From the NCBI GenBank assembly GCA_902776955.1, contig CACYSG010000050.1, positions 1 through 33,458 on the forward strand: 33,458 nt of DNA. Direction: 5' to 3'. Positions 17,312 through 24,303 of this stretch are shown here, piece after piece. A model generated the notes under the pieces. That model was given only the letters and a program-made list of their open reading frames with translations. It was not told the DNA's origin and ran no database searches. The first letter of the stretch is position 1, and each line of letters begins with the position of its first letter. Position numbers and translations under genes: made by a program. This DNA comes from an uncultured Bacteroidales bacterium. GTDB lineage: Bacteria > Bacteroidota > Bacteroidia > Bacteroidales > Muribaculaceae.

Positions 17312-17724
17312 ATGGACTTGATTAAAGTTGCAGAACAAGCATTTGCTACAAACAAGCAGCACCCGCAGTTTTTCCCGGGTGACACAATCACGGTAGCATA
17401 CCGCATCAAGGAGGGTAACAAGGAGCGTATCCAATCACGGTAGCATACCGCATCAAGGAGGGTAACAAGGAGCGTATCCAGCAGTACCGTGGTGTGGTGA
17501 TTAAGATCGTCGGCGAGGGTGAGAAGAAGCGTTTCACCGTTCGCAAGATCAGTGACAACATCGGTGTTGAGCGTATTTTCCCGCTCGAGTCTCCGTTTAT
17601 CGACAGCATTACCATCAACAAGCATGGTAAGGTACGTCGCGCCAAGCTGTATTACCTGCGTGGTCTCACCGGTAAGAAGGCTCGCATCAAGGAGCGTCGC
17701 ATCATCAAGAAGGAAGAGGCCTAA
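17312..17724 (+). pseudogene. rplS: 50S ribosomal protein L19, frameshifted by an exact 47-bp tandem duplication
   Basis: From ATG 17312 the frame reads MDLIKVAEQAF, then [20 protein letters not shown], clearly L19, but stops at TAG 17441-17443 after 43 codons. The rest of L19 resumes in another frame from 17434 ([20 protein letters not shown]) to TAA 17722-17724, with the normal motifs [16 protein letters not shown] and [14 protein letters not shown]. Removing one copy of the 47-bp repeat at 17385-17480 restores a single 121-codon gene of normal length. L19 sits at the 30S-50S bridge and is essential or nearly so, so a fixed frameshift is implausible in a living cell; an assembly join error is the likelier cause. 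Promoter and terminator are intact. Confidence 0.93.
17385..17480 (+). repeat. 47-bp perfect tandem duplication inside rplS
   Basis: Copy 1 begins at 17385 and copy 2 at 17432, both with CAATCACGGTAGCATACCGC. Identity continues for 49 bases (17385-17433 equals 17432-17480). The period, 47, is not a multiple of three. Confidence 0.98.
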
Positions 17725-17767
17725 TCATCGGCTGACAATCCTTCAATCATCGATAAAATGTCATCAA

Positions 17768-17801
17768 GGCCCGAGGCACAACGTGCCCCGGCCCTTTTTT
17801 T
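17768..17801 (+). terminator. Intrinsic terminator of rplS
   Basis: GGCAC (17775-17779) pairs with GTGCC (17783-17787) around AAC, extended by GGCC (17768-17771) with GGCC (17790-17793), and followed by seven T (17795-17801). Confidence 0.9.
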
Positions 17802-17830
17802 ACAATTAGCCAGCTCGTGCCAGCCTCGGT

Positions 17831-17913
17831 CTTACCTCGTCGGACATTGTCGGACCTTGTCAGACATTGTCCGACTAAGTCAGACTAAGTCGGACCAGGT
17901 CTGACCAAGGTCC
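17831..17913. repeat. Left array of palindromic decamers (GTCNGAC + 3-base spacer)
   Basis: About eight units in strict 10-base register: core GTC-N-GAC, spacers ATT, CTT, ATT, TAA, TAA, CAG, CAA. The core is itself a palindrome with a variable centre. Spacers are T-rich in the first half and A-rich in the second, so the whole array is an imperfect large palindrome. It ends with CCGGCCAATTCT, 10 bases before the stop of the four-helix-bundle gene. Confidence 0.92.
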
Positions 17914-17923
17914 GGCCAATTCT

Positions 17924-18490
17924 CTACTGGTCTTTGTCTTTGGGGGGATGTTGGTCGCGGTATTTCAAGCGGGCGCGAGTCATTTGCTCGCGAACACCTC
18001 CTTGTTCCAGGAACTGTACTTGTTGCTTTTCGATGAGACGCTCCAGCATGTGGGTTGCTTGGTGAATCAGTGTGATGCACAAGTTAGCGAGTTCTTCATC
18101 GTTCAAGCGGCTCATTAACTTGTGGTATTCCTTTTCAAAGACTTCGCTTCTCACATATTCCCTCATCTTGATGTATCGTTGATGGTTAGCGTCCCAGCGT
18201 TGTAGAGAACGCACCCTCAAGTAATCTTCATAGTCAATCAGCAGTTCTTCAAGGCTAGCTTTAGCGACGTTGGTCAACTTGATTTCGGTCTCGCGAGATG
18301 TGGTGGCAGCCTTACTCCCTTCTGCGATATTTTGCTTACCGCTACGGGCCGCTTGTACCATTTGGTCAATAGTGCGGTCAGGTTTGGTGAGGTAGGAGTG
18401 AGTGAAATGGTAAGTCAAGTCATAGATGATCTCAGTGATTTTGTAAACCTTCAAATTTCGGTATCCTCCCAAGGGCTGCAAGAATCCCAT
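17924..18490 (-). CDS. Four-helix-bundle protein (23S rRNA intervening-sequence-protein family, long form)
   Basis: 188 residues. The first 120 or so match the S23/IVP-like four-helix-bundle family: YRNLKVYKITEIIYDLTYHFT, then DRTIDQMVQAARSGKQNIAEGSKAATTSRETEIKLTNVAKASLEELLIDYEDYLR. Residues about 125-175 form an extra helical suffix seen in a subset of the family, and the tail is charged. The family includes proteins encoded in 23S rRNA inserts, and the same fold is used by Avd of diversity-generating retroelements; most members have no known job. No reverse transcriptase or rRNA is near. The gene occupies nearly all of the space between two decamer arrays of the same orientation (17831-17913 and 18541-18623), which suggests array and gene travel or act together. 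Confidence 0.85.
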   Translation of the reverse strand: MGFLQPLGGYRNLKVYKITEIIYDLTYHFTHSYLTKPDRTIDQMVQAARSGKQNIAEGSKAATTSRETEIKLTNVAKASLEELLIDYEDYLRVRSLQRWDANHQRYIKMREYVRSEVFEKEYHKLMSRLNDEELANLCITLIHQATHMLERLIEKQQVQFLEQGGVREQMTRARLKYRDQHPPKDKDQ

Positions 18491-18540
18491 AACAATAGCT
18501 AATTAGTAAAATAAAAACAATTCTCTTTCTCTCACTCTCG

Positions 18541-18623
18541 CCAGACGCCGTCCGACATCGTCCGACTTTGTCCGACTTTGTCCGACCAAGTCTGACCAAG
18601 TCCGACTCAGTCCGACGAATTCT
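18541..18623. repeat. Right array of palindromic decamers (GTCNGAC + 3-base spacer)
   Basis: Eight units in 10-base register, spacers GCC, ATC, TTT, TTT, CAA, CAA, TCA, GAA, with cores mostly GTCCGAC. The T-rich to A-rich spacer switch repeats that of the left array. It ends CCGACGAATTCT, matching the CCGGCCAATTCT end of the left array, so the two arrays are direct repeats flanking the gene. Confidence 0.92.
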
Positions 18624-18681
18624 GCTGCAAAGATACGATAATATCTTTTTTAATGCAAATTCTTAAATTGTTGTAAGAATT

Positions 18682-18712
18682 GTTGCGGTTTCAGAAATAA
18701 TGTGTAACTTTG
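18682..18712 (+). promoter_or_regulatory. Promoter of the acidic repeat protein gene
   Basis: -33 element GTTG (18682-18685), 19 bases, then -7 box TAACTTTG (18705-18712). The leader to ATG 18777 is about 58 bases. Confidence 0.6.
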
Positions 18713-18776
18713 GGCGCAGAGAAAGCCGAATCGCTCGAAAGGAAGTAGGCACATAACCAGTTAATACAGGATATTT

Positions 18777-19409
18777 ATGGACGAGGAAATCAAGAATGTT
18801 GAGGAAACCGCAGCCGAGGAAGTGAAGAACGAAGGCACCAACATCTTTGACCAGGTGAAGGAAATGCTTGGCGATGCAGCTAACGACAGCGCTGGCCTAT
18901 TCGATAAACTCAAAGGTGTGTTTGAGGGCAAGGAAGGCGAGCCGGGCTTCTTTGACAAAGCCAAGGAGATGCTTGAGGGCAAAGAAGGCGAAGCAGGTGT
19001 GCTCGACCAACTCAAGGAGATGCTTGACAAGGGCACTACAGCCGCTGGCGAGATGAGCCAGGACTTCCTGGAGAAAGCCAAGGCGATGTTTGATACCAAG
19101 GAGGGCGAACCGAGCCTCCTGGACAAAGCAAAAGAGATGTTTGGTGAGGGCGCTACAGCGGCCAGCGAGATGATGGACAAGGCTAAAGACTTTGTCGAGC
19201 AGGGCACAGCTGCCGCCACCGAAGTAGCCCAGGATTTAAGCCAAAAAGCTAAGGAAGCCTTTGAACCCAAGGAGGGCGAGCCCAGCATAATGGATAAAGC
19301 CAAAGACGCGCTGGACGATGCCGGCAAAGCGGCCGAAGGCGTCATGGACAAGGTGGAGGACTTCCTGAAGAACGCATTCGGCGGACCTAAGGACGAAGGC
19401 CAAGCCTGA
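18777..19409 (+). CDS. Acidic amphipathic-helix repeat protein (LEA-like)
   Basis: 210 residues, no signal peptide, no cysteine, almost entirely built from D, E, K, A, G, M and F. Four segments begin with the same motif: KEGEPGFFDKAKEML, KEGEAGVLDQLKEML, KEGEPSLLDKAKEMF and KEGEPSIMDKAKDAL, separated by helical stretches rich in AxxMxDKAKDF and TAAxEx. The pattern resembles group 3 late-embryogenesis-abundant and related stress proteins: disordered when soluble, helical on drying or on membranes. That likeness is compositional, not proof of homology. It has its own promoter and a strong hairpin behind it, so it is monocistronic. A desiccation, osmotic or stationary-phase protectant is a fair guess. 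Confidence 0.75.
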   Translation: MDEEIKNVEETAAEEVKNEGTNIFDQVKEMLGDAANDSAGLFDKLKGVFEGKEGEPGFFDKAKEMLEGKEGEAGVLDQLKEMLDKGTTAAGEMSQDFLEKAKAMFDTKEGEPSLLDKAKEMFGEGATAASEMMDKAKDFVEQGTAAATEVAQDLSQKAKEAFEPKEGEPSIMDKAKDALDDAGKAAEGVMDKVEDFLKNAFGGPKDEGQA

Positions 19410-19426
19410 TCTTCCTTGCTGAAAAT

Positions 19427-19494
19427 AACCACGAATTACGCGAATTTTACGAAGCTGGCGGATGCCACTCGTTTGATTCGCGTAATTCGTGGTT
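19427..19494. terminator. Long perfect inverted repeat between convergent genes
   Basis: AACCACGAATTACGCGAAT (19427-19445) is the exact reverse complement of 19476-19494, with a 30-base loop. It is placed between two converging stops, so a bidirectional terminator is likely. The arms contain CGAATT twice, and the element may be a dispersed repeat. Confidence 0.8.
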
Positions 19495-19509
19495 TGTTGT
19501 TTTAAGCCC

Positions 19510-20385
19510 TTAGTCGAGGAAGCGCTTGTTGAGGTCGCCGTAGCACTCGATGCGCCTGTCGCGCAGGAATGGCCACCAGCGACGCACCTGCTCGCTGCGT
19601 TCCATGTCAACGTCGATGACCTGTAGATCTTCTTCATCGCAGGGAGCGCGATAGATGAGTTCACCCTGAGGTCCGGCGACAAAGCTGCTACCCCAGAACT
19701 GGATGCCGTTGGTCTGTCCTGACGGGTCGGGTTCATGTCCCACGCGGTTTACGGTGATGACGGGCAGCCCGTTGGCAACGGCATGGCCGCGTTGCACCGT
19801 AGTCCACGCCTCGCGTTGGCGTTCCTGCTCCTCGGGCGTGTCGCTGCTCTCATAGCCGATGGCGGTGGGGTAGATGAGCATTTCGGCACCGCTCATCGCC
19901 ATCAGGCGTGCGCCCTCGGGGTACCACTGGTCCCAGCAGACCATCACGCCCAACTTGCCGAGCGACGTCTGGATGGGAATGAATCCCTGGTCGCCTGGTG
20001 TGAAGTAGAATTTCTCGTAATAGGCCGGATCGTCGGGGATGTGCATCTTGCGGTACTGACCTGCCACGCTGCCGTCGGTGTCATAGACCACAGCCGTGTT
20101 GTGGTATAACCCTGTCGCGCGGCGCTCAAACAATGAGGTCACCAAGACGATACCGCACTCGCGGGCCACCGCAGCATATTCCCGTGTCACTTCACCGGGA
20201 ATCTCCACCGCCAGGTCAAAGTTGTCAACACTCTCCACCTGGCAAAAGTAGAGCGAGTCGTGCAATTCGGGCAGCACGACAAGTTGAGCGCCCCGGCCAG
20301 CGAGTTCTTTAATCTTATTGATGAGCGACTGCCGATTGGCCTTGACATCGCTACTATTCCTCTGTTGTATAATTCCTATCTTCAT
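19510..20385 (-). CDS. aguB: N-carbamoylputrescine amidohydrolase
   Basis: 291 residues. AguB hydrolyses N-carbamoylputrescine to putrescine, ammonia and CO2. It is a nitrilase-superfamily enzyme with the Glu-Lys-Cys triad at Glu40 (VVLPELHDS), Lys113 (YRKMHIPDDP) and Cys150 (GVMVCWDQWYPEGAR). The YFTPGDQGF and ATGLYHNTAVV segments are typical of this subgroup. ATG 20385 gives the standard MKIGIIQQ start; an upstream TTG is less likely. It lies directly downstream of aguA on the same strand, so the two form a putrescine operon. A heptamer array fills the gap between them and forms the aguB leader. Confidence 0.94.
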   Translation of the reverse strand: MKIGIIQQRNSSDVKANRQSLINKIKELAGRGAQLVVLPELHDSLYFCQVESVDNFDLAVEIPGEVTREYAAVARECGIVLVTSLFERRATGLYHNTAVVYDTDGSVAGQYRKMHIPDDPAYYEKFYFTPGDQGFIPIQTSLGKLGVMVCWDQWYPEGARLMAMSGAEMLIYPTAIGYESSDTPEEQERQREAWTTVQRGHAVANGLPVITVNRVGHEPDPSGQTNGIQFWGSSFVAGPQGELIYRAPCDEEDLQVIDVDMERSEQVRRWWPFLRDRRIECYGDLNKRFLD

Positions 20386-20398
20386 AATTGACAATTTA

Positions 20399-20492
20399 TT
20401 TAGCCTTTAGCCTCTAGCCTTTAGCTTTTAGCCCTAACCGCTAATGGCTAATGGCTAACGGCTCTCTATCCTTTAACCTTTAACCTTTAACC
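20399..20492 (-). repeat. Heptamer tandem arrays between aguA and aguB
   Basis: Plus-strand units: TTTAGCC with variants (20399-20433), CTAACCG/CTAATGG/CTAACGG (20434-20461), a 10-base interruption, then TTTAACC three times (20472-20492). In the direction of the genes these read GGTTAAA and GGCTAAA. The aguA stop TAA (20489-20487) lies within the first unit, and the array ends about 14 bases before the aguB ATG. Confidence 0.93.
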
Positions 20493-21521
20493 TTTTCTAT
20501 GTATCTGCATTGTGGCGCAGTGCAGCGAACCGTGCTGGCAGATGAGTGGACGGCAGTCAATCCCTACCACTTTACGGCCGGGAAATGCTTGGCCGATGAG
20601 CTGGCACGCCTTGATGTCCTTGTCGGGCTGACCGTAAAGGGGGACAAGCACCTGATGGTTTGTTATCAGGAAGTTGGCATAGGTGGCCGGCAGTCGTGAG
20701 ATCTCATCATAGCAGGCGTCAGGCAATGGCAGTTTGATTAACTGATAGTGGTTGCCATCGACATCGGTCATGTTCTTAAGTTCCTGCTCCATCTTCATCA
20801 ATGACTCGAAGTGTTCGTCCTCGGGGTCGTCACAACCGTTGTAGAGAATGATGCCGCCGGGGGCAAACCGCGCCAGTGTGTCGATGTGCCCGTCGGTGTC
20901 GTCACCAGCGAGAGCACCGTTTTCCAGCCACAGCATCTTGATGCAAACCAGTCGGTCGAGCAGCACCTGCTCGAGTTGTTCCCGCGAGAGGGCGTCGTTG
21001 CGGTTGGGGGCGGTAAGGCACGAGGTCGTGGTCATTACCGTGCCGCGTCCGTCGGTTTCAATGGAACCGCCCTCAAGCACCAGGTCCCGGCAGTTGAGCA
21101 ACGGCATGTTGAACAGACCTTTCTCGTGGAGCCGTGACGTGACCAGGTTGTCACAGTCGGCCGCAAATTTCATTCCCCAAGCGTTGAACGTGAAGTCGGT
21201 GAGGACCATGCGACCGTCCTTGTACACGGTGATGGGGCCATAGTCGCGCACCCAGGTGTCGTTAGTGGGCAACTCAACGATATTGATGCGTTCCCAGTCC
21301 ACATCCGTTCCCAGTGCGTCCCTCACTTCGTCGGCGTCAGGGGCGACAATGATAAGCCGCTCGTCGTCCATGAGGATAGCACGGGCTATCTCAACGTAAC
21401 AAGCCGTCACCTCGTCGAGCATATAAGCCCAGTCGGTGCCGGCGTGTGGCCATGCAATGAGAATGCCTTCCTGACAATCCCATTCGGCAGCAAAGCTGCG
21501 ATTTCTTGTTGATGAAAACAT
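20487..21521 (-). CDS. aguA: Agmatine deiminase
   Basis: 344 residues. AguA converts agmatine to N-carbamoylputrescine and ammonia. Features of the guanidino-group-modifying fold: WPHAGTDWAYMLDEV (24-38), NDTWVRDYGP (87-96), LEGGSIETDG (149-158), catalytic His212 in DTDGHIDTLARF and nucleophile Cys335 in GSLHCATMQ. All catalytic positions are present. ATG 21521 gives the normal length. The C-terminus HRKG ends in AAA GGT TAA, which is the first unit of the heptamer array behind it. Arginine decarboxylase, the source of agmatine, is not in the window. Localisation is cytosolic. Confidence 0.95.
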   Translation of the reverse strand: MFSSTRNRSFAAEWDCQEGILIAWPHAGTDWAYMLDEVTACYVEIARAILMDDERLIIVAPDADEVRDALGTDVDWERINIVELPTNDTWVRDYGPITVYKDGRMVLTDFTFNAWGMKFAADCDNLVTSRLHEKGLFNMPLLNCRDLVLEGGSIETDGRGTVMTTTSCLTAPNRNDALSREQLEQVLLDRLVCIKMLWLENGALAGDDTDGHIDTLARFAPGGIILYNGCDDPEDEHFESLMKMEQELKNMTDVDGNHYQLIKLPLPDACYDEISRLPATYANFLITNHQVLVPLYGQPDKDIKACQLIGQAFPGRKVVGIDCRPLICQHGSLHCATMQIHRKG

Positions 21522-21591
21522 CTATGCTGTTGTCGGTGTTGTGTATTTGATTCTTTACTGTTATTGTTTATTGTTAAACGGATGGAACGGC

Positions 21592-21831
21592 TCAAATATT
21601 GTTTCCGTATTCCTGGTAATTGTCCCAGATGGAGTCTTGTGACTCGATGATTTCGTTGATGAAGTCACGGTAACCGTCCTTTACACTGAAACCGTTTTCC
21701 TCACACCACACGATATAGTCCTTGTCGAACTCTTCATCTTCGCGTCTCATCCGTTCAAATTCATGATCAAGGTCGGACGTGTTGCTATAACGGTCCAGTA
21801 ATTCGCGCAGTATTTCAGAAATATCATTCAT
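21592..21831 (-). CDS. Small acidic protein of unknown function
   Basis: 79 residues starting MNDISEILRELLDRYSNTSDLDHEFERM, strongly acidic and predicted helical, with one cysteine and several tyrosines and tryptophans. I recognise no family. Support for a real gene is a strong Shine-Dalgarno, GGAGGAG, on the minus strand at 21844-21838, six bases before the ATG; this is very unusual here, where other genes lack one. It is followed 70 bases later by aguA on the same strand but is unlikely to belong to putrescine synthesis. It could be a recent arrival or a small regulator; confidence in function is nil. Confidence 0.65.
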   Translation of the reverse strand: MNDISEILRELLDRYSNTSDLDHEFERMRREDEEFDKDYIVWCEENGFSVKDGYRDFINEIIESQDSIWDNYQEYGNNI

Positions 21832-22036
21832 ATTCTTCTCCTCCAGTTATGTTTTTGTCAATAAAAAATGAGACATTAAAGGTTTATACTTGTTCTGATG
21901 GTTTTGGTGTTCAAAAATAATGCTTTTAATTGGAATAGCCTTATAAACTTTAGTTAAAAAATATGTAATCATTTAATAATGATGAATCATGGTGATGTGG
22001 ACAGGAGGGAGAGGCTATTTCTCCTGGTAAAATCGT

Positions 22037-24124
22037 TTATCGGGTCATGCGCTTGAGCACATTGTAACTGGGCAGGATGCCCAGCTCGCCAGCCTTGCTC
22101 AGGTCGGCAACGCCTAGCGTTTTGTTGCCCATGCGCAGGTACATAAGTCCCCTGTTGTAGTAGGCCTCACCCAGGTCGGGTTTCAACTCAATGGCGTGAG
22201 AGTAGCTGCTGATGGCGCTGGTGTAGTCGCCTTGCAACATGTACACGTTACCCTTGTTGAAGTGGGCATACACATTCTTGGGAGACAGTTTGATGGCTCG
22301 GTCCAGATCAGCCATCATCAGGTCGAGTGTGGTTACGTCCTGGCGTTGGCGCAACATCGCCTGGGAAAGGGCGTCGGGTGCATCGGCCAGCAGGCCGTGG
22401 GCATTGGCGTCTTGTGCCTGGGCCATACGGTATTGCATGTAGTGGGCATCGGCTCGCAACAGGTAGGCGAGCATGAACTGCGGACTCAGGGCAATAGTGG
22501 AATCGGCATCGGCGAGGGCGCCTTCGGGGTTCTTCACGGTGAGGTAATCCAGGCCGCGGGCAAAGTAGTCGATGCTGCGGGGTTTGCTTTGGGACAATAA
22601 GGAGTTGTAGTACTCGATGTCGGCAAAGCGCAACCTGATATCTTCCTCGTCGAGTTGAGGCTCGCCGTTGATCAGGGTCAACGTGCCGGGCAGCAACCGC
22701 GTGTCGTTGACGTCTCCGATTTCCCTGATGTAGTAGGTGTTGCCACTCAACCTGTTGTCGTGGGGATAATAGGATAGCGTGAACATGGGCATCGGCTCAA
22801 CCTCGATGTTGTCGTTCTGGACATGGCCTCGCTGGCGGTTGGCATATTCGGGCTTGACGGGATCGTTGTCCTGGACCGTGAGCAGCGTGTTGAAGCGGTT
22901 CATGATCTCCTCGGCGGTCTCGGGTTCCTCTTCGCCGTTGAGGGCGCGTTGTTCGGCTTTCTTGATAGCGGCGGTTGCCTCGATTTCGGCTGGGTTGAAG
23001 GTAGAAACGTGGGTTTTGTTGCGGCGGAAGATGGCCATTGCCTTCTCCATGTCGGCCTCGCTGCCCTTGTGGTCTCCCATCAGGCGCTTGGCCTCACCGC
23101 GAGCCATGTAGCCGGCTTCAAAATTGGGATATTTCTTCAGGATGGCAGTGAAGTCGTTGACGGCCTCACGGTACTGGCGGGTGCGCATGTGCAGCAAGGC
23201 GCGGTTATACAGCGCCATGAAGTTGGACGGATTGCTCTTGAGCACAAAACTGAAGTCAGCAATGGCTTTGTTGTTGTCACCGACCTCGGCACGTAGCAGG
23301 CCGCGGTTGAAGTGTGCCTCTTGACTGGAAGGGTCAAGGCTAATGGCGTAGTCATAGTCGGCCATCGCCCCGAAGTAGTCGTCGAGGTTGTATTTCATGT
23401 AGGCGCGGTTGATGAAGTAGCCTGCATATCGCGGCTCAAGCAAGATGGCGCTGTCCATGTCGGCAAGGGCGCTCTCAAAGTCGTGATTTGTGCGGGTAGC
23501 GATCTCGGCACGCATGACATAGGCGCTGGCGTTCTTTTTGCTCAGGGCGATGCCGTGGTTCAGGTTATCAAGGGCGGCGGCGGTATCCTGGCGCGCGAGG
23601 TTCATCTGAGCCAGACCGATGTAGGCCCGGTCGTTGCGGCGGTCCAGTTGCAGTAGTCGGTCAAACGATTTTTGCGCCTCGTCGTAATTCTTCAATGCGC
23701 TCTCACACACGGCACGGTTGATCAACAGGTTTTTGTCTTCGGGCATGAGCTGGAGTCCCGCATCATAGTCCTCGATGGCTCCCTGATAGTTGCCCAAATT
23801 CTGGCGGGAGACGCCGCGCACCTGATAGGCGTCGACGATGAACGGGTTACGCTCGATGGCCATCCCGGCATCCAGTTCTGCACCGCGGTAGTCCTCAAGG
23901 CTGATTTTGGCAACCGAACGGTAGAAGTAAGGCTCCGCCAGGAACGGCTTCGCCTTTATCGCCTGGTTAAAATACTGGATAGCAAGAATGTAATCCTCAA
24001 AGTATAACGCATTGCGGCCGATGTTGATCACCTGGTCGGTATTAATCTGTGCCTGGACACCTAATGCCGTCACGAGTGCCAGCAGCAGCGACAGTCGCCT
24101 GTATATGGTCTTGAGCGTTTTCAT
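22037..24124 (-). CDS. Exported TPR-repeat protein
   Basis: 695 residues. Signal peptide MKTLKTIYRRLSLLLALVTALGVQAQ, then a first block of about ten tetratricopeptide repeats (about 30-370; for example AYFINR-type helices YDYAISLDPSSQEAHFNRGLL), a non-repeat linker (about 375-505) and a second block of TPRs (about 510-680, for example GDYTSAISSYSHAIELKPDL). The linker holds a proline-rich stretch (VEPMPMFTLSYYP). No lipobox and no membrane helix beyond the signal. It is a periplasmic scaffold by inference; partners are unknown. It is transcribed alone, with a -7 box TACTTTTG on the minus strand. Confidence 0.88.
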   Translation of the reverse strand: MKTLKTIYRRLSLLLALVTALGVQAQINTDQVINIGRNALYFEDYILAIQYFNQAIKAKPFLAEPYFYRSVAKISLEDYRGAELDAGMAIERNPFIVDAYQVRGVSRQNLGNYQGAIEDYDAGLQLMPEDKNLLINRAVCESALKNYDEAQKSFDRLLQLDRRNDRAYIGLAQMNLARQDTAAALDNLNHGIALSKKNASAYVMRAEIATRTNHDFESALADMDSAILLEPRYAGYFINRAYMKYNLDDYFGAMADYDYAISLDPSSQEAHFNRGLLRAEVGDNNKAIADFSFVLKSNPSNFMALYNRALLHMRTRQYREAVNDFTAILKKYPNFEAGYMARGEAKRLMGDHKGSEADMEKAMAIFRRNKTHVSTFNPAEIEATAAIKKAEQRALNGEEEPETAEEIMNRFNTLLTVQDNDPVKPEYANRQRGHVQNDNIEVEPMPMFTLSYYPHDNRLSGNTYYIREIGDVNDTRLLPGTLTLINGEPQLDEEDIRLRFADIEYYNSLLSQSKPRSIDYFARGLDYLTVKNPEGALADADSTIALSPQFMLAYLLRADAHYMQYRMAQAQDANAHGLLADAPDALSQAMLRQRQDVTTLDLMMADLDRAIKLSPKNVYAHFNKGNVYMLQGDYTSAISSYSHAIELKPDLGEAYYNRGLMYLRMGNKTLGVADLSKAGELGILPSYNVLKRMTR

Positions 24125-24143
24125 GTTTACGCTAATCTAACGG

Positions 24144-24175
24144 CAAAAGTAGAAGAAAATTTCACAACGGGCAAA
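24144..24175 (-). promoter_or_regulatory. Promoter of the exported TPR gene
   Basis: On the minus strand, TTTG (24175-24172), 20 bases, then TACTTTTG (24151-24144). Both boxes match the Bacteroidota consensus; the ATG is 19 bases downstream. Confidence 0.7.
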
Positions 24176-24303
24176 TATGCTTACCGCGACAGGGTGATTT
24201 TTCACATTTTATCGCATTTTTTCTTAAAAACGGCTAAAGGATTTGGTGGGGTGGGAAAAAAGTGCGAATTTTGAAGTTTAAAAATAATCGAAGACAAAAC
24301 AGA

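Noticed and set aside
17385-17480. Programmed frameshift in rplS
   Set aside because: An exact tandem duplication explains the frame break, and no slippery sequence or family precedent supports recoding.
17924-18490. Diversity-generating retroelement accessory gene (avd)
   Set aside because: Same fold family, but no reverse transcriptase, template repeat or variable repeat is present in the window.
17831-18623. CRISPR array
   Set aside because: Units are 10 bases with 3-base spacers; there are no 25-40 base repeats or unique spacers and no cas genes.
18761-19432. Serine-rich open frame on the minus strand
   Set aside because: Mirror image of the acidic repeat protein; the plus strand has the promoter and a regular repeat structure at protein level.
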